This document shows, one piece after another, positions 18,110-26,966 of a stretch of 64,000 nucleotides of DNA. The first letter of the stretch is position 1; the number at the start of each line of letters is the position of its first letter. The notes beneath the pieces are model-generated. The model was not told where the DNA came from. It searched no databases and was given only the letters and a program-made list of their open reading frames with translations. This stretch comes from Oscillospiraceae bacterium. GTDB taxonomy: Bacteria > Bacillota > Clostridia > Oscillospirales > Oscillospiraceae. The position numbers were made by a program, and so were the translations under genes. The stretch lies in assembly GCA_017458335.1 (NCBI GenBank), contig JAFTFT010000016.1:1-64000 (forward strand), given 5' to 3'.

Positions 18110-18808
18110 ATGAAAACAGTTGTATCGGACAGAGCGTCTGTCTATGATCGGGCCGCGGAGGCCGTCTGCGCCCTGCTGAAGGCGAAACCGGACGCGGCGG
18201 TCACCATGGCGGCGGGGCGGACGATGCTGCCGCTCTGGGAAAGACTGGGTGAACTGGTGCGTCGGGGAGAACTCAGCTTCTCTGAGGTGAGGTTTTTCCA
18301 GACTGCGGAGTTTCTCAATGCGCCGGAAGAGAAGACCTTCCGTCACATGACGGAGGAAAAGCTTCTGGCGGTGACCGATCTGAAGCCGGAGCACTGCTTC
18401 TGGCTCTCAGAGGAGAACCTGAAGGACTGCGACGAGGCGATCGCGAAAGCCGGCGGTCTGGATCTCGCGGTGCTGGGCCTCGGGAACAATGCCCACATTG
18501 GCTTGAACGAACCGGCGACACAGTATGATACCCGCTGCCGGATTCAGAAACTCACGCCCAAAACCCGGGAGCAGTACGGCTGGCTGTTCGGCTTGGCTGA
18601 GGCGGTCCCGGAAAAAGCCTGTACCCTGGGAATCCATACTCTGGTGGAGGCGAAGAAGATCCTGGTGCTTGCCCTTGGAGAAGAGAAGGCGCAGGCGACC
18701 TTCGATATGCTCTATGCCCGGGACGACAGCATCATACCGGCGGCCTTTCTTCAGCTGCCCTTTGACGTGACGGTGTTTGCCGACACGGAAGCGGGAAAGA
18801 AACTCTGA
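18110..18808 (+). CDS. NagB/SugarP-isomerase family protein with altered active site
   Basis: 232 residues from ATG 18110. The fold and many blocks match glucosamine-6-phosphate deaminase, including LGLGNNAHIGLNEP (about 125-140) and TLGIHTLVEAKKILVLALG. Two catalytic aspartates of NagB appear replaced: the FNMDEY region reads FQTAEF (Asp72 to Ala) and GxGxDGHI reads GLGNNAHI (Asp141 to Asn); the following His and Glu are kept. It therefore may not be a standard deaminase. glmM and a GlmU-C-like gene follow, so a hexosamine-phosphate role remains plausible. Its 3' end is partly duplicated about 99 bp downstream. Confidence 0.75.
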   Translation: MKTVVSDRASVYDRAAEAVCALLKAKPDAAVTMAAGRTMLPLWERLGELVRRGELSFSEVRFFQTAEFLNAPEEKTFRHMTEEKLLAVTDLKPEHCFWLSEENLKDCDEAIAKAGGLDLAVLGLGNNAHIGLNEPATQYDTRCRIQKLTPKTREQYGWLFGLAEAVPEKACTLGIHTLVEAKKILVLALGEEKAQATFDMLYARDDSIIPAAFLQLPFDVTVFADTEAGKKL

Positions 18809-18910
18809 TACATATGTCATCCCACCTCCGGCGGGATGGCAGAAATTGTGCATCGGCTCTTTGACGTGACGGAGCGTGCCGTCACGGAAGAGCTGCCTGC
18901 ACGGCATTGG
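18760..18910. repeat. Partial duplication of the NagB-like 3' end flanking a hairpin segment
   Basis: A 14-bp sequence CTTTGACGTGACGG occurs at 18760-18773 inside the gene and again at 18859-18872. Similarity continues to about 18890 (TGCCG-CACGGAAG). Between them lies an imperfect hairpin (18820-18838, CCACCTCCGGCGGG core). The second copy encodes a truncated tail that stops near 18912. It looks like a small insertion or slippage event. Confidence 0.55.
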
Positions 18911-18943
18911 TAAAAAACTCTATCTCAGAAAGAAGGAAACAAA

Positions 18944-20293
18944 ATGGGGAAGTATTTCGGAACGGACGGATTTCGCGGCGAGGCCAACAAGGACCTGACC
19001 GTCGATCACGCCTTCAAGATCGGCCGGTATCTCGGCTGGTACTACGGAAAGGACCATAAGGCCAAGGTCGTGATCGGCAAGGACACGCGCCGCTCCAGCT
19101 ACATGTTTGAATCCGCGCTCTGTGCCGGACTCACGGCTTCGGGCGCGGACGCCTATCTGCTGCACGTCACCAGCACGCCGAGCGTCTCCTACATCACGAG
19201 AGCGGACGACTTTGACTGCGGCATCATGATTTCCGCCAGCCACAATCCCTATTACGACAACGGAATCAAGCTCATCAATTCCGACGGCGACAAGATGGAA
19301 GAGAGCCTCCTGGACGGCATTGAGGCCTATCTGGACAGCAATGAGCAGCTTCCGTATGCCCAGGGCGCCGACATCGGCCAGACCATCGACTACGCTGCCG
19401 GCCGGAACCGCTATCTCGGTTACCTGATCTCCCTCGCGACCCGCTCCTACAAGGGCAAGCGTGTCGGCCTGGACTGCGCCAACGGAAGCACCTGGATGAT
19501 GGCCAAGAGTGTCTTTGACGCCCTGGGCGCCGACACCTATGTGATCTCCAACCACCCGGACGGACTGAACATCAACGTCGACTGCGGCTCCACGCATATC
19601 GAGCAGCTTCAGAAATACGTGCTGGAAAACAAGCTGGACGTCGGCTTTGCCTTTGACGGAGACGCGGACCGCTGCCTGGCGGTGGATGAGAAGGGGAATG
19701 TCTGCAACGGCGACCACATCCTCTATCTCTCCGCCAAGTACCTGCAGGAGCGCGGCATGTTCGGCAATTCCAAGGTCGTCACCACCATCATGTCCAACAT
19801 GGGCCTGTACAAGGCGCTGGATGAGCTGGGCATCGGGTATGAGAAGACCGCGGTCGGGGACAAGTATGTCGCCGAGAACATGAAGAAGAACGGCCACCTG
19901 ATCGGCGGAGAGCAGTCTGGACATATCATTTTCGCACGCTATGCCACGACGGGAGACGGCGTCCTCACGGCCATCAAGGTGATGGAAGCCATGTGTGAGA
20001 CGAAGCTCCCGCTCTCCAAGCTCACCGAAGGCATGAAAATGTATCCGCAGAAGCTCAAGAACGTCGTTGTCGACGACAAGGACGGGACCCTTGCGGACGA
20101 AGCCGTACAGGCGGAAGTGAAAAAGGTGGAAGAAGAGCTCGGCACCGAAGGCCGCGTCGTGCTGCGCAAGTCCGGTACCGAACCGCTGCTGCGCGTGATG
20201 GTGGAAGCCGGCACGCAGGAGCTCTGCGAAGAGAAGGTCGATCAGATCATTGCGGCCATGAAGGATGCCGGGCATCTGATCCGTGTGAAATAA
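18944..20293 (+). CDS. glmM: Phosphoglucosamine mutase
   Basis: 449 residues, typical length. The start KYFGTDGFRGEAN, catalytic phosphoserine loop MISASHNPYYDNGIK, metal loop AFDGDADRC, sugar loop GGEQSGHI and phosphate loop LRKSGTEPLLRVM are all intact. The enzyme converts glucosamine-6-P to glucosamine-1-P for UDP-GlcNAc and so peptidoglycan synthesis. It sits between a NagB-like gene and a hexapeptide acyltransferase that could use GlcN-1-P. Start has AAGGAA seven bases upstream. Confidence 0.95.
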   Translation: MGKYFGTDGFRGEANKDLTVDHAFKIGRYLGWYYGKDHKAKVVIGKDTRRSSYMFESALCAGLTASGADAYLLHVTSTPSVSYITRADDFDCGIMISASHNPYYDNGIKLINSDGDKMEESLLDGIEAYLDSNEQLPYAQGADIGQTIDYAAGRNRYLGYLISLATRSYKGKRVGLDCANGSTWMMAKSVFDALGADTYVISNHPDGLNINVDCGSTHIEQLQKYVLENKLDVGFAFDGDADRCLAVDEKGNVCNGDHILYLSAKYLQERGMFGNSKVVTTIMSNMGLYKALDELGIGYEKTAVGDKYVAENMKKNGHLIGGEQSGHIIFARYATTGDGVLTAIKVMEAMCETKLPLSKLTEGMKMYPQKLKNVVVDDKDGTLADEAVQAEVKKVEEELGTEGRVVLRKSGTEPLLRVMVEAGTQELCEEKVDQIIAAMKDAGHLIRVK

Positions 20294-20318
20294 GCATCCG
20301 GGCAAGGAGGACAAAACT

Positions 20319-20978
20319 ATGGTAACCATCAATGAACTGCTTGATCTGAGCAAAACCATCGCCGCCGATCTGTTTGAAGGCAAGACCTACCCCTGGGAGG
20401 TTCTGGACGGGATCAAGGACTTTATTCTGAAGCTGGGTGAGACCCTGCCGGCCGACGAATATGCCCATCCCGCGGACGGAATCTGGATCGCAAACGACGC
20501 GAAGGTGTTTCCCTCGGCCTACATCGGCGCGCCCTGCATCATTGACCACGGCGCCGAGATCCGGCACTGCGCCTTCATCCGCGGCAGTGCCATCGTCGGG
20601 AAGAACGCGGTGGTCGGCAATTCCTGCGAACTGAAGAACGTGGTTCTGTTCGACAACGTACAGACCCCTCATTATAATTATGTCGGTGACTCGGTGCTCG
20701 GCTATAAGGCCCATATGGGCGCGGGGTCCATCACCAGCAATGTCAAGAGCGACAAGACCCTTGTCGTGGTGAAGCAGCCTGGGGCCTTCATCGAAACCGG
20801 CCGCAAGAAGTTCGGCGCGATTCTCGGCGACTTTGTCGAAGTGGGCTGCAACAGCGTTCTGAACCCGGGGACCGTGGTAGGCCGTAACAGCAACATCTAT
20901 CCGACCTCCTGTGTGCGCGGCGTGATTCCCGCCAACAGCATCTACAAGGACAAGGTCGACATCGTCCTGAAGAACTGA
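20319..20978 (+). CDS. Left-handed beta-helix acyltransferase, GlmU C-terminal-like, without uridylyltransferase domain
   Basis: 219 residues. A short helical N-terminus (1-50) precedes hexapeptide-repeat coils (about 55-210), with blocks such as YIGAPCIIDHGAEIRHCAFI, VVGNSCELKN and GYKAHMGAGSITSN. This resembles the acetyltransferase half of GlmU, but the nucleotidyltransferase domain is absent. The 25-bp spacing to glmM with AAGGAGG before the ATG indicates co-transcription. Acetylation of GlcN-1-P, or a regulatory or nucleotide-sugar role, are possibilities. Whether a full glmU exists elsewhere cannot be seen here. Confidence 0.8.
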   Translation: MVTINELLDLSKTIAADLFEGKTYPWEVLDGIKDFILKLGETLPADEYAHPADGIWIANDAKVFPSAYIGAPCIIDHGAEIRHCAFIRGSAIVGKNAVVGNSCELKNVVLFDNVQTPHYNYVGDSVLGYKAHMGAGSITSNVKSDKTLVVVKQPGAFIETGRKKFGAILGDFVEVGCNSVLNPGTVVGRNSNIYPTSCVRGVIPANSIYKDKVDIVLKN

Positions 20979-20989
20979 AGCTTAAATCC

Positions 20990-21505
20990 ATGGACGAAAT
21001 CGGATATGTATTCAGCCCGCTTGACCTGAAGATCCTGATCCTGTTCATTCTGCGGAGGCTCCCCGGAGAAATCGAGACCGAGCGCCTGATGCAGATCTGC
21101 CAGGAGGACGGTGTGGTCAATTACTTCGACTTCACCATCTGTCTGGATGAACTGAAGGAAAGCGGTCAGCTGACGCTGGAAGACGGTTTCTGCAGCATCA
21201 CGCCCCGCGGACGCCAGACGGCGGAGACGCTGGACACCAGCCTGCCCTACAGCGTGCGGATGCACGCGGAAAAGGCAGCCGAAGCGGAAGCCGCGGCGAT
21301 CAGCCGCAACAACTGCATCACCGTACAGCACAGCTCCAACGAGACCGGCTGTACGGCGGAACTGGTGCTGAATGACGGCGTCAGCGACATCCTGCACCTG
21401 CGGATTCTCTGCGCGGACGAGGAGCAGGCCAAACTCATCGAAAAGAAGTTTCGCCGCAATGCGGAAGAAACCTACCAGAAAATCATCGCTGTTCTCAGCG
21501 AATAA
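20990..21505 (+). CDS. DUF4364 family protein
   Basis: 171 residues matching the DUF4364 layout of Clostridia. An N-terminal winged-helix-like segment (about 5-85, FSPLDLKILILFILRRLPG and ELKESGQLTLEDGFCSITPRG) precedes an alpha/beta C-terminal half. The family is thought to be a transcriptional regulator or nucleic-acid binder, but no function is proven. It lies between the hexosamine genes and asnA, 11 bp after the acyltransferase, with a weak ribosome site. Confidence 0.8.
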   Translation: MDEIGYVFSPLDLKILILFILRRLPGEIETERLMQICQEDGVVNYFDFTICLDELKESGQLTLEDGFCSITPRGRQTAETLDTSLPYSVRMHAEKAAEAEAAAISRNNCITVQHSSNETGCTAELVLNDGVSDILHLRILCADEEQAKLIEKKFRRNAEETYQKIIAVLSE

Positions 21506-21519
21506 AGAAGGAAAACTGC

Positions 21520-22536
21520 ATGAAAGTCTATATTCCCGAGGAATACAAAAGCATTCTCGGCATGTACGACACCCAGAAAGCCATCAGCCTGATTCACCGG
21601 CTCTTTGAAGACCGGCTGGGCGCGCTGCTGAACCTTTACCGGGTATCCGCTCCGCTGTTTGTGGAGGAGAACTCCGGCCTGAACGACAACCTCAACGGCT
21701 ATGAGCGGCCGGTCAGCTTTGACATTCTCCACGCGCCCGAACACAGGGCTCAGGTGGTCCAGTCGCTTGCCAAGTGGAAGCGGCTTGCGCTGAAGCGCTA
21801 CGGTTTCTTCCCCGGAAAGGGACTCTACACCGACATGAACGCCATCCGCCGCGACGAGGATGAGCTCGACAACCTGCACTCGGTCTATGTGGATCAGTGG
21901 GACTGGGAAAAGGTGATCCTGCCGGAAAACCGGAATACCGATTATCTGAAGCTCACTGTCATGGACATCGTGAGTGCCATCTGTGATACCCAGGATACGA
22001 TTGAATCGATCTATCCTCAGCTGCAGGTACTCGGCAAGCTGAAGAGGGACGTCTCCTTTGTCACCACCCAGGAGCTGGAGGATCTCTACCCCGACCTTAC
22101 CCCGAAACAGCGGGAGAACGTCTGGGTTAAGGAGCACCGCACGGCCTTTATCATGGGCATCGGCGGAAAGCTTCGTTCCGGACAGCGCCATGACGGACGT
22201 GCCCCGGATTATGACGACTGGGACCTCAACGGGGACATCTTCTTCTATGACGACGTTCTGGACTGCGCGATGGAGATCTCTTCCATGGGAATCCGTGTGG
22301 ATCCGGAGTCGATGGACCGCCAGCTGCGCCTGGCCGGATGTGACGAGCGCAGAGCGCTTCCGTATCACAAGATGCTTCTGAACGGGGAGCTTCCCCTGAC
22401 CATCGGCGGCGGCATCGGCCAGTCCCGTGTGTCCATGCTCCTGCTGGGCAAAGCTCACATCGGTGAGGTTCAGGCCTCGATCTGGGACAATCAGACCATC
22501 AAGCTCTGCGAAGAGCGCGGCGTGGCGCTGCTCTGA
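21520..22536 (+). CDS. asnA: Aspartate--ammonia ligase
   Basis: 338 residues, normal for AsnA. It makes asparagine from aspartate, ATP and ammonia using a class II tRNA-synthetase-like fold. Visible blocks include RVSAPLFVEENSGLNDNLNG, KRYGFFPGKGLYTDMNAIRRDE, SVYVDQWDWEKVI and the C-terminal GGGIGQSRVSMLLLGKAHIGEVQ motif-3-like segment. GAAGGAAA precedes the ATG. It sits 14 bp after DUF4364 and 4 bp before the methyltransferase gene. Confidence 0.97.
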   Translation: MKVYIPEEYKSILGMYDTQKAISLIHRLFEDRLGALLNLYRVSAPLFVEENSGLNDNLNGYERPVSFDILHAPEHRAQVVQSLAKWKRLALKRYGFFPGKGLYTDMNAIRRDEDELDNLHSVYVDQWDWEKVILPENRNTDYLKLTVMDIVSAICDTQDTIESIYPQLQVLGKLKRDVSFVTTQELEDLYPDLTPKQRENVWVKEHRTAFIMGIGGKLRSGQRHDGRAPDYDDWDLNGDIFFYDDVLDCAMEISSMGIRVDPESMDRQLRLAGCDERRALPYHKMLLNGELPLTIGGGIGQSRVSMLLLGKAHIGEVQASIWDNQTIKLCEERGVALL

Positions 22537-22540
22537 GCGG

Positions 22541-23299
22541 ATGACGGAAGAACTGCGAAGCAGGCAGAGCGCTCAGGTCCGCTTCTTTCGGGAACTGGCA
22601 CGGGAGGCTGAGGCCAGACGGGAAAACGGCCTGTATCTCTGTGACGGCGAAAAGCTTCTTCAGGAAGCTCTGCGTTCGGACGCGGAGGTCTGCCATGTTG
22701 TCTGGAGAGAGAAGAGAACAGACACATACAGTGCGTTTGAAAAAGAATATTCTGCCTCAGCAGATTTGTTTGACTACATCTCGCCGATGAAGAACTCTCC
22801 GGGCCCGCTCTTCAGCGTCCGGATGAAAGCGGATGCGGTACCGGACAAGCCGGAGCGCGTGCTCCTGCTGGAAGAGATCCAGGACCCCGGAAACGTCGGA
22901 ACCATCCTGCGGACGGCGGACGCGTTCCAGGTGGATGCGGTGATCCTGCTGGAGAGCTGTGCGGATGTCTATGCCCCCAAAACCGTACGGGCCAGCATGG
23001 GAGCCGTTTTCCGGCAGAATGTCCTGCGCATGACGCTCCACGAGGCGGTTTCATACTGCCGTGGACAGAATCTGCCGCTTTACGGAGCGGCTCTGAGCCC
23101 GCGGGCGCGGGATCTCCGTGAACTGCGGCTGGATCATGCCGCGGTAGCGATCGGCAGCGAGGGGCACGGACTGAGCGCGGAACTGCTGGGCCAATGCGAC
23201 GGAGAACTGATTATCCCCATGAGCGGGGCGGCGGAATCCCTGAACGCCGGGGTCGCCGCGGCGATCGTGATGTGGGAGATGTGCCGACAGGAGGCATAA
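22541..23299 (+). CDS. TrmH/SpoU-family RNA 2'-O-methyltransferase
   Basis: 252 residues from ATG 22541, four bases after asnA. An N-terminal substrate-recognition domain (about 1-95) is followed by the SPOUT knot. Its three motifs are visible: EEIQDPGNVGTILRTADAF, AVAIGSEGHGLS and IIPMSGAAESLNAGVAAAIVMWE. These enzymes methylate rRNA or tRNA ribose using SAM. The target nucleotide cannot be told from sequence. The gene is tightly packed between asnA and dprA. Confidence 0.9.
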   Translation: MTEELRSRQSAQVRFFRELAREAEARRENGLYLCDGEKLLQEALRSDAEVCHVVWREKRTDTYSAFEKEYSASADLFDYISPMKNSPGPLFSVRMKADAVPDKPERVLLLEEIQDPGNVGTILRTADAFQVDAVILLESCADVYAPKTVRASMGAVFRQNVLRMTLHEAVSYCRGQNLPLYGAALSPRARDLRELRLDHAAVAIGSEGHGLSAELLGQCDGELIIPMSGAAESLNAGVAAAIVMWEMCRQEA

Positions 23300-23303
23300 A
23301 AAG

Positions 23304-24554
23304 ATGGAGAGCATCCGATACTGGGTCTGGCTGTCACAACTGAATATCAGTCCGAAAGCACGTGCCGCGGTGATGCGGATGTTTGAAACACCGGAAGCGG
23401 CCTTTCAATCGAAGGAAGGAAGCTTTCGAAAAAAAAGAGGCATCTCGCCCCAGGAGGCGGAGCTTCTCGAAGCGCGCTCCATGACAGAAGCGGACGAGGT
23501 TCTGGCGCAATGTGAGGAACAGGAGATCGCGGTTCTCCCCTACGATGCGCCGGAATTTCCGGAGCGGCTTCGCCAGATCGCGGCGCCGCCGGCCGCCCTG
23601 TATGTGAAGGGGGTGCTTCCTCCGCTGGATCTGATCCCCGTGATCTCGGTGATCGGAACGCGGAAAGCCAGCCCTTACGGGGTTAAGATGGGAGCGCGCC
23701 TGGCGTATGAGATCTCGCGCTGCGGCGGCACGGTGGTGAGTCTGCTTTCTTCCGGCGTGGACGAAGCGGCGGCCAGGGGCGCGCTGCGCTCCGGCAGGCC
23801 CTGCCTCGGCGTTCTGGGAACTCCGCATGAGCAGTGCCGTCTCGGGATCGCCGGAGAGATTCTTCGCTCCGGCGCGCTGATCAGTGAGTATCCGCCCGGG
23901 AAAGAGTGCAGCAGGCACTTCTTCCGGGAGCGAAACCGCATTGCGGCCGGACTCTCGGACGGCGTCGTGGTGGTGGAGGCTCCGGAAAAGAGCGGGACAC
24001 GTCTTTTTGTGAATGACGCGGTCGAACAGGGGAAGGACGTTTTTGCCATCCCGGGGAATGTCGACGCGGAAAACGCCGCCGGAACCCTGGCGCTCCTGAA
24101 AGACGGAGCCAAGCTGGTGACCTGCGGCGCGGAAGTCATGGAGGAATACCTCCTCCGTTATCCGGACTGCGTCGATCTGAACCCGGAACCGGAAGATGCG
24201 GAAGAAAGCGCCGCGGAAGCAGCCCAAGAGACGACGGAAGCGGACGGAAGCCGGAGCGACGCGGGAGAACGCGGCGCTGCGCCCGATGCGGGGGAGCCGG
24301 CGTCCGCCGGGGAAACCCCGGAAGCGGAAGCGGCAAAGCGGGCGCTGCGGGATAGACTGTCACAGCTCACGGAAGATCAGCTGAAGATCATCTCCTCCAT
24401 CGACCCGGGGTCAACCCATATCGACGACATTACGGACCGGACGGGGCTCAGCACTTCACGGGTGCTGGCCCAGCTGACCGTCCTGGAGATCAAGGGCTTT
24501 GTCCGGCGTGAAGCGGGACGGAGATTTGCCCTGAACATAACAGTAGAAAAGTGA
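23304..24554 (+). CDS. dprA: DNA-processing protein DprA (divergent)
   Basis: 416 residues. An N-terminal helical domain (1-70), Rossmann-like core (about 100-285), acidic Ala/Glu-rich linker (about 290-350) and C-terminal winged helix (about 355-415). Core blocks VISVIGTRKASPYG, LISEYPPG, FFRERNRIAAGLSDGVVVVEA and VFAIPGNVD are good. The usual SGxARGID..AHxGAL block instead reads SLLSSGVDEAAARGAL, losing the arginine and histidine. DprA loads RecA on incoming ssDNA during transformation. The gene lies directly before topA, the order seen in many Firmicutes. Confidence 0.88.
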   Translation: MESIRYWVWLSQLNISPKARAAVMRMFETPEAAFQSKEGSFRKKRGISPQEAELLEARSMTEADEVLAQCEEQEIAVLPYDAPEFPERLRQIAAPPAALYVKGVLPPLDLIPVISVIGTRKASPYGVKMGARLAYEISRCGGTVVSLLSSGVDEAAARGALRSGRPCLGVLGTPHEQCRLGIAGEILRSGALISEYPPGKECSRHFFRERNRIAAGLSDGVVVVEAPEKSGTRLFVNDAVEQGKDVFAIPGNVDAENAAGTLALLKDGAKLVTCGAEVMEEYLLRYPDCVDLNPEPEDAEESAAEAAQETTEADGSRSDAGERGAAPDAGEPASAGETPEAEAAKRALRDRLSQLTEDQLKIISSIDPGSTHIDDITDRTGLSTSRVLAQLTVLEIKGFVRREAGRRFALNITVEK

Positions 24555-24566
24555 GGAATAGAAGGA

Positions 24567-26966
24567 ATGGCGAAAGCAAAGGAGCTGGTGATTGTCGAAT
24601 CACCGTCCAAGGCCAGGACCATTGAGAAATATCTTGGCGGAAATTATAAGGTGACCGCGTCCATGGGACACCTCAGAGATCTGCCGAAGAGCAAGCTGGG
24701 TGTGGATCTGGAGCACGGCTTCCAGCCTGAGTATATCCCGGTCAAGGACAAGAAGGACCTGATCGACGAGCTCAAGACGGAGAGTAAAAAAGCTCCCGTC
24801 GTCTATCTCGCGACGGACCCTGACCGTGAGGGAGAGGCGATTTCCTGGCACCTGAAGGAACTGTTGAACCTGAGCGATGAAAAGGCCAGACGCGTCACCT
24901 TTAACGAGATCACAAAAAAGGTCGTGACCGAGAGCATCCAGCATCCCCGCAGCATCGATCAGGATCTGGTGGACGCCCAGCAGGCGCGTCGTGTGCTCGA
25001 CCGCATCGTGGGGTATCAGATCTCCCCGCTGCTCTGGAAAAAGGTCAAGCGCGGTCTCTCCGCCGGCCGTGTCCAGTCGGTGGCGACGCGCATGGTGGTG
25101 GACCGTGAGGACGAAATCCGTTCCTTTCAGAGCGAGGAATACTGGGTGCTCGACGCCTTCCTGAAGAGAAAGCCGGAGGAGAACAGCTTCCGCGCCCGCT
25201 TCTACGGTACGACCGAAAAAAAGCAGGAGCTTCATAACGAGGACGAAGTCAACGCGATCCGCGCTGCGGTGGAAAAGGCTCCGTTCTCCGTACACAGCGT
25301 CAAGCGCACCGAGAAACAGCGCTCTCCCGCGCCGCCTTTTATCACATCCACGCTGCAGCAGGAGGCTTCCCGCAGGCTGAACATGACCCCGCGGCGCACC
25401 ATGTCGGTGGCGCAGCAGCTCTATGAAGGCGTCGAAATCGCCGGCCGCGGCAGCATCGGCCTGATCAGTTATATGCGTACCGACTCTCTGCGCCTGTCGG
25501 ATGAGGCGGTGGCTTCCGCCCGGAACTACATCCGTGAAACCTACGGCGAGGACTACTGCCCGAAACAGCCGCGTACCTTCAAGACAAAGGCCGGGGCGCA
25601 GGATGCCCACGAGGCCATCCGCCCGACGGATGTAACACTGACGCCGGAACTGGTCCGGAAGGATCTGACCCAGGAACAGTATCGCCTCTACCGGATTATC
25701 TGGGGGCGCTTCACGGCCTGCCAGATGGCCAACGCCGTCTATGACAATCTCGCGATCGAAGTGGAGAGCGGCGGCTGGCTCTTCAAGGCAAACGCCTCCA
25801 CCCTGAAGTTTGCCGGCTATACCGCGGTGTATGAAGAGTCGACCGATGATGAGCAGAAGCAGGCGGAAAGTCTGCTTCCGGATCTGCAGGAGGGAGAGAC
25901 GCTGCTTCTGGACAAGACCGTTCCGGAACAGCAGTTTACCCAGCCGCCCGCCCGGTATACCGAGGCGACGCTGATCCGGGCCATGGAAGAGAAGGGCATC
26001 GGCCGCCCGTCAACCTATGCGCCGACTATCTCTACCATCACCGGCCATGACTATGTCATGAAGGAAGGCAAGTACCTCAAGCCCACACCCCTCGGAGAGG
26101 TGGTTACAGGCCTCATGAAGGACCACTTCAGCGACATCGTCGATCTGAAGTTTACCAATCATATGGAAGCGCGGCTGGACGAGATCGAAAGCGGCAAGAT
26201 CGCCTGGCAGGACGTGCTGAAGGAATTTTATGAGGACTTCGACGCCGAGATGAAGGCGGCGGAAACCGCCATGGACGGTCAGCGCGTCAAGATCCCGGAT
26301 ATCGTCAGCGATGAGGTCTGTGAGGTCTGCGGCAAGCCCATGCTGGTGAAGAAAGGCCGTTTCGGCCAGTTTCTCGGCTGCAGCGGCTTCCCGGAGTGTA
26401 CGTTTACCAAGCCCATCGTGGTGGAAATGCCCGGCAAATGCCCGAAGTGCGGCGGCCGGATCCTGAAACGCACCTCTAAAAAGGGCTATGTCTTCTATGC
26501 CTGCGAGCGCGGCACCGACTGCGGCTTCATTACCTGGGACGTGCCCACGAAGAACGTCTGCCCCCAGTGCGGCAAGACCATGTTCAAGCGCAGCGGGCGC
26601 GGGCCGCTCAAGTCCTTCTGCATCAATGAGGAGTGCCCGGCTTTTGTCCCCGAGGAAAAGCGCCGCTACCCAAAGAAGAAAATCGACGGGAATTTGACGG
26701 CCGAAGAGACCCCGGAGGATGAGACCGAAGCGGAGACGACAAAGGCCGCGTCCGCGAAAGCCGGAAAGGCGGCCGCGAAGAAGACGACGACAAAGGCCGC
26801 GTCCGTGAAGACCGGAAAGACGACCGCGAAAAAGACGGCCGGGACCGCTTCGGCCAAAGCGGATCAATCCGCCGCGACGAAAACCGCAAAGTCCTCGACC
26901 GCGAAAGCTTCAAAGACTTCCGCGGCGAAGAAAACGAAGACCGCGGCGGAGAACGTGAAAGAATGA
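24567..26966 (+). CDS. topA: DNA topoisomerase I with basic C-terminal tail
   Basis: 799 residues. The N-terminal Toprim domain (LVIVESPSKARTIEKYLG, then TDPDREGEAISWHL) is followed by the type IA core with the catalytic Tyr in SIGLISYMRTDSLRLS. Three four-cysteine zinc ribbons follow (about 585-690: CEVCGK, CPKCGG, CPQCGK). A Lys/Ala/Thr-rich repetitive tail of about 90 residues ends the protein, probably binding DNA nonspecifically. It relaxes negative supercoils. ATGA overlap with trmFO indicates translational coupling. Confidence 0.97.
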   Translation: MAKAKELVIVESPSKARTIEKYLGGNYKVTASMGHLRDLPKSKLGVDLEHGFQPEYIPVKDKKDLIDELKTESKKAPVVYLATDPDREGEAISWHLKELLNLSDEKARRVTFNEITKKVVTESIQHPRSIDQDLVDAQQARRVLDRIVGYQISPLLWKKVKRGLSAGRVQSVATRMVVDREDEIRSFQSEEYWVLDAFLKRKPEENSFRARFYGTTEKKQELHNEDEVNAIRAAVEKAPFSVHSVKRTEKQRSPAPPFITSTLQQEASRRLNMTPRRTMSVAQQLYEGVEIAGRGSIGLISYMRTDSLRLSDEAVASARNYIRETYGEDYCPKQPRTFKTKAGAQDAHEAIRPTDVTLTPELVRKDLTQEQYRLYRIIWGRFTACQMANAVYDNLAIEVESGGWLFKANASTLKFAGYTAVYEESTDDEQKQAESLLPDLQEGETLLLDKTVPEQQFTQPPARYTEATLIRAMEEKGIGRPSTYAPTISTITGHDYVMKEGKYLKPTPLGEVVTGLMKDHFSDIVDLKFTNHMEARLDEIESGKIAWQDVLKEFYEDFDAEMKAAETAMDGQRVKIPDIVSDEVCEVCGKPMLVKKGRFGQFLGCSGFPECTFTKPIVVEMPGKCPKCGGRILKRTSKKGYVFYACERGTDCGFITWDVPTKNVCPQCGKTMFKRSGRGPLKSFCINEECPAFVPEEKRRYPKKKIDGNLTAEETPEDETEAETTKAASAKAGKAAAKKTTTKAASVKTGKTTAKKTAGTASAKADQSAATKTAKSSTAKASKTSAAKKTKTAAENVKE

